Source: UBA1268 sp965662195 (GTDB taxonomy: Bacteria > Planctomycetota > Planctomycetia > Pirellulales > UBA1268). Taken from it: a stretch of DNA of 5,104 bases. Below are positions 1-5,104 of this stretch, in pieces; positions within the stretch are counted from its first letter, which is position 1; each line of letters begins with the position of its first letter. The notes beneath the pieces were generated by a model. That model was not told the DNA's origin. It searched no databases and saw nothing but the letters and a program-made list of their open reading frames with translations. The translations under genes were made by a program, and so were the position numbers. Location: assembly GCA_965662195.1 (NCBI GenBank), contig CBFIHA010000158.1, positions 1-5,104 of the forward strand, written 5' to 3'.

Positions 1-794
1 TGCTCAGTACGGCCGACTTTGTCTTTTTTCGGGATTCACGCTCGCTTGCCTTTGCTCGTGAACAGGGCTGCTTCTGTCCCATCATGCAGTTCGGGCCCGA
101 TGCGGCCTTTGCCGCTGATCTGCGGGATGACGCCGCGGCCGAACGCTTTTTGAAACAGCATGACCTTGAGCCCGGTCAGTTCCTCTGTTGTATTCCCCGC
201 TACCGTTTCACGCCCTACTGGCGACTGCCTGAGAAGGGACGAGATGTTGATCCGGTCCGCAAGGCTCGTAACGACGCGCTGAAGGAACACGACCACGCGC
301 CGCATCGACAGGCGATCGAACGGGTGGTGCGAGAGACCGGCCTGCGTGTTCTCGTCTGTCCCGAGGACCGCACCCAGATGGCCATTGGGAAAGAGATGCT
401 GGTCGATCCGCTACCGGCCGATGTCCGCCGCCGGGTGGTCTGGCGGCCCGACTACTGGCTGACGGGTGAGGCGATCAGTACCTACGTCCAAAGTGCAGGC
501 CTGTTCGGCAATGAGATGCACAGCCCGATTATGGCGGTGGGCAATGGGGTGCCGGCGATCGTCTGCCGCTGGCGGGAGCAGACGACGAAGGGATTCATGT
601 GGCAGGACATCGGGCTTGCTGACTGGCTGTTTGACATGGATGACGAGGCCGATGTCAAAAAAATTGTGCCAGCTGTCCTGAAGCTTGCCGAAGACCAGCC
701 TGCAGCCTGCCGTCAGGCGGCTGCCGCCCGCCGATTTGTTGAACAGCGGCAAGCGGAAACTATGGCGATCGTGCGTGAGCGGCTGTCGGGGTGA
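1..794 (+). CDS. Polysaccharide pyruvyl transferase family protein, 5'-truncated by the window edge
   Basis: The reading frame is open from the first whole codon (base 3) to TGA at 792-794, giving 263 visible codons. The true start lies upstream. An internal ATG at 84 is not the start, because the family-like stretch FVFFRDSRSLAFAREQG is encoded before it, at about bases 18-68. Further on, visible residues about 168-200 hold the block FGNEMHSPIM, GNGVPAIV, KGFMWQDIGLADWLFDMD. This resembles the GT-B-like C-terminal half of polysaccharide pyruvyl transferase (PF04230) proteins annotated in planctomycetes. The His of EMH (519-521) sits where the family usually has a conserved RxH-like His. Family members transfer a pyruvyl ketal from phosphoenolpyruvate to a sugar, but many planctomycete members are uncharacterised, so the substrate is unknown. 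No signal peptide can be judged because the N-terminus is missing. The same-strand sulfatase follows closely, so co-transcription is possible. Recognition is from memory of the family pattern and was not searched. Confidence 0.78.
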   Translation, partial: LSTADFVFFRDSRSLAFAREQGCFCPIMQFGPDAAFAADLRDDAAAERFLKQHDLEPGQFLCCIPRYRFTPYWRLPEKGRDVDPVRKARNDALKEHDHAPHRQAIERVVRETGLRVLVCPEDRTQMAIGKEMLVDPLPADVRRRVVWRPDYWLTGEAISTYVQSAGLFGNEMHSPIMAVGNGVPAIVCRWREQTTKGFMWQDIGLADWLFDMDDEADVKKIVPAVLKLAEDQPAACRQAAAARRFVEQRQAETMAIVRERLSG

Positions 795-802
795 GCCGCC
801 TG

Positions 803-822
803 CCCTATTAATGGTGGTAGGG
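803..822. other. Small imperfect inverted repeat between the pyruvyl transferase-like gene and the sulfatase
   Basis: CCCTA at 803-807 is repeated inverted as TAGGG at 818-822, leaving a 10-base loop. The stem is only 5 bp and no T-run follows, so it is not a convincing terminator. The G-rich right arm (819-823) could equally be a weak ribosome-binding site for a TTG start at 831. I record it because it is the only visible structure in the short gap before the sulfatase. I saw no clear -35/-10 promoter there. Confidence 0.2.
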
Positions 823-848
823 GCCGCAGATTGCCTACACTCTTGTTC

Positions 849-2264
849 ATGAAAAGCACATGGTTCTTCATTGACTGGCTGGCCGTTCACCGCCGACTGT
901 TGCTGCTGTTACTCGTCATGGTGGCAGGGAGCCTGAAGCCGGGGACAGCTTCAGCCAGCGACCCAACGTTTGTTGCCGGCCAGCCGAACATTCTGATGAT
1001 CCTCACCGATGACCAGGGCTGGGGCGACCTGGCTGCCTATGGATCAGAGGATCTCCGCACGCCGGCAATGGATGCCTTGGTCGCTGCCGGTATGCGATTT
1101 GACAATTTCTATGCTAACTGCCCGGTCTGCTCGCCGACTCGGGCCGCACTCCTCTCGGGAATGGTACCCGACAAGGTTGGCGTGCCCGGCGTGATTCGGA
1201 CGAGGCCTGAAGATAACTGGGGGTTCCTTGATCCGCAGGCGGTGCTGCTGCCACAACCACTCAAGGCGGTCGGCTACCACACTGCAGTCATTGGCAAGTG
1301 GCACCTGGGCCTTGAGGCTCCATCACGGCCGACTGATCATGGCTTCGACCACTTCCATGGTTTTCTCGGCGACATGATGGATGACTATTGGACGCACACC
1401 CGGCATGGGCAGCACTACATGCGGCTGGGTGAGCAGGATGTGCGACCCGAGGGGCATGCCACCGATATCTTCAGTGACTGGGCGGTCGATTACATCAAGG
1501 CTCGAGCGGGTGACGCCCAGCCCTGGTTTTGCTACCTCGCCTACAATGCGCCTCACTTTCCAGTGCAGCCGCCGCAGGAGTGGCTCGACAGGGTGCTGGC
1601 ACGTGAACCAGAAATCGATCCAACCCGGGCGAAGCTGGTCGCCTTCATTGAGCATCTCGATGCTGGGATTGGCCGCGTCATCGCCGCTCTGCAGGCGACA
1701 GGTCAGGCCGATAATACCCTGATTGTCTTCAGCTCGGACAATGGTGGCCACGAGGGCAGTAAAGCCAACTGTGGGCCGCACCGAGGGTTCAAACAGCAGA
1801 TGTTCGAGGGGGGCATTGCCGTTCCTTTCTGTGCGGTCTGGCCCGGATGCATTCCGGCTGGATCAAACAGCAATCTGGTCGCTCTGACCAGCGATCTCTT
1901 TCCCACCTTTTGCGAGGCAGCTGGAGCAGCGGTCGCCCATCCGATCGATGGGGTCTCGATCCTGCCAACTCTGCTGGGCAAACCGCAGACGGTCAAACGC
2001 ACCCTGATCTGGGTCCGGCGTGAAGGGGGGCAGAAGTATCAAGGGCAGGACTATTATGCAATTCGCGCTGGCCGCTGGAAGCTACTGCAGAACGATCCCT
2101 TCGAGCGGTATCAACTGTATGATCTTGAGGATGATCCACTTGAGCAGCGTGATGTTGCCGATGGTAACAAGCAGGTCGTTGCCATGCTCTCTGCGATCCT
2201 CCGCCAGCATGTTCAGCAGGCGGCCCAAGTGCCCTGGCAACGGCCGGTGAGAGCGACTGACTGA
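849..2264 (+). CDS. Exported type I (formylglycine-dependent) sulfatase, arylsulfatase family
   Basis: This encodes a 471-residue sulfatase (PF00884, alkaline phosphatase superfamily) that should hydrolyse sulfate esters outside the cytoplasm. From ATG 849, residues 1-36 form a signal peptide: HRR, then a Leu-rich core (LLLLLLVMVAG), then a likely cut at ASA|SD. The mature N-terminus carries PNILMILTDDQGWGDL, with Asp54 and Asp55 as calcium ligands. CSPTRAALLSG (Cys94, bases 1128-1130) is the first sulfatase signature, and its Cys should be oxidised to formylglycine. GYHTAVIGKWHLG is the second (Lys150, His152). His236 (APHFP), Asp297-Asn298 (SSDNGG) and Lys315 (GFKQQMFEGG) complete the usual active site. 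The C-terminus has the typical RAGRWKLL and YDLEDDPLEQ subdomain. Length is normal for the family and nothing is missing. An in-frame TTG at 831 would add six residues; ATG gives the cleaner signal peptide. The substrate (algal sulfated glycan, mucin or other) cannot be read from sequence. A separate formylglycine-generating enzyme or anaerobic maturase is needed, and none is in the window. Confidence 0.93.
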   Translation: MKSTWFFIDWLAVHRRLLLLLLVMVAGSLKPGTASASDPTFVAGQPNILMILTDDQGWGDLAAYGSEDLRTPAMDALVAAGMRFDNFYANCPVCSPTRAALLSGMVPDKVGVPGVIRTRPEDNWGFLDPQAVLLPQPLKAVGYHTAVIGKWHLGLEAPSRPTDHGFDHFHGFLGDMMDDYWTHTRHGQHYMRLGEQDVRPEGHATDIFSDWAVDYIKARAGDAQPWFCYLAYNAPHFPVQPPQEWLDRVLAREPEIDPTRAKLVAFIEHLDAGIGRVIAALQATGQADNTLIVFSSDNGGHEGSKANCGPHRGFKQQMFEGGIAVPFCAVWPGCIPAGSNSNLVALTSDLFPTFCEAAGAAVAHPIDGVSILPTLLGKPQTVKRTLIWVRREGGQKYQGQDYYAIRAGRWKLLQNDPFERYQLYDLEDDPLEQRDVADGNKQVVAMLSAILRQHVQQAAQVPWQRPVRATD

Positions 2265-2280
2265 GCATGTTGAGCTGAAA

Positions 2281-2300
2281 GATCTGGTCGACCGTAGATC
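2281..2300. terminator. Possible bidirectional hairpin at the convergent gene junction
   Basis: GATCT (2281-2285) pairs with AGATC (2296-2300). The intervening bases hold the palindrome GGTCGACC (2286-2293), so a 7-bp stem with a two-base bulge and a TCGA loop can form. It lies 16 bases after the sulfatase stop and touches the stop codon of the convergent dabA-like gene (2299-2301). A short T-run (2304-2306) follows on the + strand. The position suits a shared terminator, but the stem is short and the T-run is weak, so this is only a candidate. Confidence 0.3.
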
Positions 2301-4770
2301 AGATTTGCTGCCAGCTGGCGGTGGTGGTCCAGCGGTAGCAGGTGCCGGCATCTTCGACGACGAGTCGTAGCCAGCCGTGGGTGACGAGATTCCGCACGCT
2401 GGGATGGTGGCCGAGGATGCCGGCAACGCGATCCCGGCTCGCCTCGATGATGACGGTTAGTCGCAGCGGCTCATGCTGGAGTTTCGTGCCGTCATGGACC
2501 GCCTGCCAGGGCAGTCCGGTTCGCAGGTCACCACCATTGCCCTCGAGGATGCCGAACTGGCCAACCACGTCGTGGATCACCTTGTTGCCGCTGCCAAAGG
2601 CGAGGTTGTCGACGGCGGAGGCAAAGTATTGTAGGCCGATCCAACTCGTTACGACCATCGGGGCGGTCATGATCAGTTCCAGCACCTTTCCTTCGGGATC
2701 TTTTGTCGGGCAATACTCGTGTAGAAAGGCCCGGCCGCCGAGGTTGAGCCCTGTCGTCCGACTGCGGTCGGCAATGATAAAGGCGGCATTGCCGGCCAGC
2801 CCCCATTCGGGCCGCACCTCAGACCAGTCACGGGCTCGAAGGGAAATGGTCCTGTCTGAATCAGCCCCCAACCGCCTGCTCCGCTCCTGTCGGGTGGCCT
2901 TTTCAGCTGCTGCAGTCCACGTTCGAACCTGGCGAAATGCCTCTCGATGGGTCGCCGGGCAGCCGGTTGTCCCGAAGAACTCAATCTGGTCGGTCGTGGT
3001 GTGATGCACCGCCGCCACGAACCAGGTATCGGCAGGAATGCCGATGCCGCGGTCGGCCAGCCCCGCCCGTACCTGAATGTCGTTCAGGAGCGCGACGGCG
3101 ACACGGGCGTTTGGTTCACCGGAATGACCGCCGCAGGCGCCACAATCGTAGCCCGCTTGGTACGGGTTGTTGACCATTGAGGCGGCATGGCCGCAGACGG
3201 CGACGATTCTCGCGAACCGATCGGTCAGGCCAAGGTTTCGGAGCATGCCCTCGGCCAGATCGACTCGTTGAGCCAGCGGGAGCGGATCCTCGGCGCCGTC
3301 GAGGTCGGGTCCAAGCCGGTGCTGTTCATCGGGCGTAAGGCCGTCGTGCCGGGGGTCAGCCACGGGTGGTGTCAAGGCTAGCGAGTCGGTCAAAAGCTTT
3401 GGCAGATAGGTCAGCCCCAGTGACTCGACGAAGCTGAAGCAGGAGATGGCCGACGACTGAAAACCCTTCCAGAGTTTGCGGCCCTTGCGGAGTAGCGTGC
3501 GGTGGTCGATGGCTGCAGCGATTCTCGGTTCAGAGGCACCGAGCAACCGCTCAAAGATCGGAAAGGCCGGTTGGATGAGCACCGGGCAGTGGGCCGGGCC
3601 ATAGGCGGCTCCCAAAGGAACAAACTCCAGCGGCATGGCAAAGAACCCGGCGAAGCCGCAGGTCTCGACTGCCGGGCTCTGGGCCTCGAGATGCCGTCGG
3701 TAAACCTCGCTGCGGACATCGATGCAGAAGACCATCTGGAGTGTCGGCCGGCTGTTCTCAGCCTGCTGTTTGACCGTACCGATATCGGCGAGCAGTTTAC
3801 GGCGATAGCCGACCTCACCTGCGACCTGCAACAGGTAACGGGCGAGTACTGCCGGTGCCGGTGCAGGTGGTTCGACATGCTCTGGAACCAGTCCCTGCGG
3901 CAGGTCGGCCAGGCCGGTCGACTCAGCCAGGGCAACATCGCAGGCCAGCCGGATGGCGAGCAGGCCGGTCAGGTCGTCGGCAACCGGCGGTGGCTCCTCG
4001 GCATGCCAGTCGAGATAGCGGATGAAGGAGGCCCAGCCGGCAACTGAGAACAGTTCGGCCAGCAGGAACCGCTCGACGTGTGCCTCAGGAATCGCCAGCC
4101 TGACCAGCAGGTCTGCGATCGTGGCAAGTGGATCGGCGGGGAGGGCGGCGACTAGCTGCCGGAATCCACGGATGCCGAGTTGGTCGAGCCGGCGGCTGTA
4201 CTGAGCCCGCTGCTGCCAGGCCTCGTAGAGCGGCAGGCCCAGCCAGGGGCTGTGCCAACTGGCCTGTCCGCGGTCGAAGTGGGCGGCACAGTGCCGCGAG
4301 ATGTCGGTGATGATGTGGCTGGTCCAGCGGGTGCCCCGCTGCTCATCGACCAGCTCCGATACCGTGCGGTACCGCCGCTCAGCGGCCGGATCCGCGGGAT
4401 CTTCGTTCAGAAGCTCCAAGCAGTTGGCAACGGTAAGTCCACCAAACCAGTCAGCATGTTCCTCGCGGCACTCTGCCAGTGCGGTCTCGAGGTCGGCCGG
4501 TGTGATTTCCTCGGTGGTCAGCCGCTGGCGAAACCAGTCGGCTGTCGGCAGGATATCGCAGACGCGGACGTCAGCCAGAAGCTGACGGGCCACCAGAAAG
4601 GGCCGGTCAGTGAGTCCGAGGAAAGGGTTGACTGCCACATAGTCAGCGAGCGGCCAGAGCGGTGGGACAACCGCCTCAAGCGCTGTTAGGTGGGGCACCA
4701 ATTGTTCAGCAGAAAGCCTTGCCACACCGCTGGTGGCGGCAGCTGGGGCGGGCGGTGTGTGGTCGTTCAT
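2299..4770 (-). CDS. dabA: DabA-type inorganic carbon transporter subunit (DUF2309/UPF0753, PF10070)
   Basis: This is an 823-residue protein of the UPF0753 family, the zinc-binding, carbonic-anhydrase-like subunit of the DAB inorganic carbon pump. DabA sits on the cytoplasmic face of DabB and is thought to convert CO2 to bicarbonate in one direction, driven by cation flow through DabB. The N-terminal hallmark PLWPLADYVAVNPFLGL lies at about 37-53. VFCIDVRSEVYRRHLE (about 347-362) gives Cys349 and Asp351. VCGHAASMVNNPYQAGYDCGACGG (about 525-548, shown here only as landmarks CGHAAS and DCGACGG) gives His528 and Cys543. These match the four zinc/catalytic positions of Halothiobacillus DabA2 (C351, D353, H524, C539), with identical spacing inside each pair. 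A third conserved block, MTAPMVVTSWIGLQYFASAVDN, lies near 701-722, before HDVVGQFGILEGNGGDLRTGLP. Length is normal (Halothiobacillus DabA2 is about 830). I chose ATG 4770 because GAGGA sits five bases upstream; an in-frame TTG at 4782 would add four residues. The dabB-like gene ends 47 bases upstream on the same strand, implying an operon. No frameshift or missing key residue was seen. Confidence 0.95.
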   Translation of the reverse strand: MNDHTPPAPAAATSGVARLSAEQLVPHLTALEAVVPPLWPLADYVAVNPFLGLTDRPFLVARQLLADVRVCDILPTADWFRQRLTTEEITPADLETALAECREEHADWFGGLTVANCLELLNEDPADPAAERRYRTVSELVDEQRGTRWTSHIITDISRHCAAHFDRGQASWHSPWLGLPLYEAWQQRAQYSRRLDQLGIRGFRQLVAALPADPLATIADLLVRLAIPEAHVERFLLAELFSVAGWASFIRYLDWHAEEPPPVADDLTGLLAIRLACDVALAESTGLADLPQGLVPEHVEPPAPAPAVLARYLLQVAGEVGYRRKLLADIGTVKQQAENSRPTLQMVFCIDVRSEVYRRHLEAQSPAVETCGFAGFFAMPLEFVPLGAAYGPAHCPVLIQPAFPIFERLLGASEPRIAAAIDHRTLLRKGRKLWKGFQSSAISCFSFVESLGLTYLPKLLTDSLALTPPVADPRHDGLTPDEQHRLGPDLDGAEDPLPLAQRVDLAEGMLRNLGLTDRFARIVAVCGHAASMVNNPYQAGYDCGACGGHSGEPNARVAVALLNDIQVRAGLADRGIGIPADTWFVAAVHHTTTDQIEFFGTTGCPATHREAFRQVRTWTAAAEKATRQERSRRLGADSDRTISLRARDWSEVRPEWGLAGNAAFIIADRSRTTGLNLGGRAFLHEYCPTKDPEGKVLELIMTAPMVVTSWIGLQYFASAVDNLAFGSGNKVIHDVVGQFGILEGNGGDLRTGLPWQAVHDGTKLQHEPLRLTVIIEASRDRVAGILGHHPSVRNLVTHGWLRLVVEDAGTCYRWTTTASWQQI

Positions 4771-4775
4771 CTGTA

Positions 4776-4780
4776 TCCTC
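4776..4780 (-). promoter_or_regulatory. Ribosome-binding site of dabA
   Basis: On the - strand this reads GAGGA, separated by TACAG (five bases) from ATG at 4770-4768. It is the clearest Shine-Dalgarno-like site in the window, and it decides the start in favour of the ATG rather than the TTG at 4782, which would place this motif inside the coding sequence. Confidence 0.6.
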
Positions 4781-4817
4781 AACCGAGGGAAACGCGGAGC
4801 AGAGCGATCTTGCCTGA

Positions 4818-5104
4818 TCAGGAGACGGCGGCCGGCTGCCCGTAGAACCAGCCGGTTATTCGGCGGAACGGAATGTCAAGGTAAAAGCCATTGTTGGCAT
4901 GCACGTAAAAGACCTGTACCCAGTGCAGATGGGAAAAACTCTGGATGAAGTTCTGGACGATAAAAATGACCACAAAACTTGTCATTGCCACGACCTGCAC
5001 CGTCAGATCGAGCGGTGAGCGATCGATCGGCCGCCGCGACATGGTGGCGGCGAGCAGGTGGTCAATGATCTCAAAACCGGTGAAGTAGGCGACGGCGACC
5101 GTCG
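4818..5104 (-). CDS. dabB: DabB-type NuoL/NdhF-like membrane subunit, C-terminal fragment
   Basis: The - strand frame is open from the window edge to TGA at 4820-4818, giving 94 whole codons. The ATG at 5042 is internal, since the frame continues upstream with hydrophobic and family-like sequence (VAVAYFTGFEIIDHLLAAT). Visible residues about 34-54 (TVQVVAMTSFVVIFIVQNF) form one transmembrane helix. The tail has FYVHANNGFYLD (about 65-76) and then a basic-aromatic end, which resembles the YVHxxNGFYxD ending of NuoL-like proteins encoded beside DUF2309 genes. DabB homologues are proton-conducting antiporter-like membrane proteins of roughly 500-600 residues that bind DabA and couple ion flow to carbon uptake, so most of this gene lies outside the window. 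The assignment rests mainly on the tail motif and on dabA starting 47 bases downstream; a generic NADH dehydrogenase subunit 5 is the alternative name. The membrane channel residues cannot be checked here. Confidence 0.8.
   Translation of the reverse strand, partial: TVAVAYFTGFEIIDHLLAATMSRRPIDRSPLDLTVQVVAMTSFVVIFIVQNFIQSFSHLHWVQVFYVHANNGFYLDIPFRRITGWFYGQPAAVS

Noticed and set aside
84..86. ATG 84 as the true start of the first gene
   Set aside because: The frame is open to the window edge, and family-like sequence (FVFFRDSRSLAFAREQG) is encoded upstream of it, so the gene is cut by the window.
411..890. - strand open frame of 159 codons across the end of the pyruvyl transferase-like gene and the start of the sulfatase
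   Set aside because: It is opposite two well-supported genes, and the product has no domain-like pattern.
2342..3004. Long + strand open frame (220 codons) antisense to dabA, starting ATG
   Set aside because: It lies fully inside the convincing dabA gene. The product is Arg/Ser/Pro-rich with no recognisable domain, as expected for a high-GC antisense shadow frame.
3502..4689. Further + strand open frames antisense to dabA (3502-4047 and 4180-4689)
   Set aside because: These are also shadows of dabA. They show no motif, no convincing ribosome-binding site and biased composition.
4771..4817. Possible small gene or internal promoter between dabB and dabA
   Set aside because: Only 47 bases lie between them. 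Apart from the dabA ribosome-binding site I see no hairpin, promoter-like hexamers or open frame worth calling.
1..5104. RNA genes, CRISPR arrays, insertion sequences or a defence system
   Set aside because: No tRNA-like or rRNA-like sequence, no regular direct repeats, no transposase and no terminal inverted repeats were seen. The coding space is fully explained by four genes with known families.

Overview
The window looks like ordinary bacterial chromosome of fairly high GC (estimated by eye, not counted), most plausibly from a planctomycete or a relative in the PVC group. That placement is inference. It rests on an exported formylglycine sulfatase next to a polysaccharide pyruvyl transferase-like protein whose C-terminal motif block resembles planctomycete homologues, and on weak or absent Shine-Dalgarno signals on the + strand. 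No rRNA or other direct taxonomic marker is present.

Layout. On the + strand, bases 1-794 hold the 3' part of a polysaccharide pyruvyl transferase family gene whose start lies outside the window. After a short gap, 849-2264 encodes a complete secreted type I sulfatase with a signal peptide and a Cys-type active site. The two may be co-transcribed and may both act on (sulfated or pyruvylated) polysaccharides, but this rests only on proximity and family membership. A 34-base junction (2265-2298) with a possible hairpin separates them from a convergent - strand block.

On the - strand, 4818-5104 is the 3' end of a NuoL/NdhF-like proton-channel gene (dabB type), followed after 47 bases by a complete DUF2309/UPF0753 gene (2299-4770, dabA type). 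DabA keeps the four-residue Cys/Asp/His/Cys zinc site known from the Halothiobacillus DAB complex, with the same spacing within each pair. Together the two genes should form a two-part, energy-coupled inorganic carbon (CO2 to bicarbonate) accumulation system at the cytoplasmic membrane.

The most interesting point is the intact DAB-type carbon pump beside genes typical of a polysaccharide-degrading heterotroph. DAB is a known system and is widespread in prokaryotes, so I do not claim a new system here. I saw no RNA genes, CRISPR arrays, insertion sequences or long repeats. No stretch over 300 bases is gene-free.
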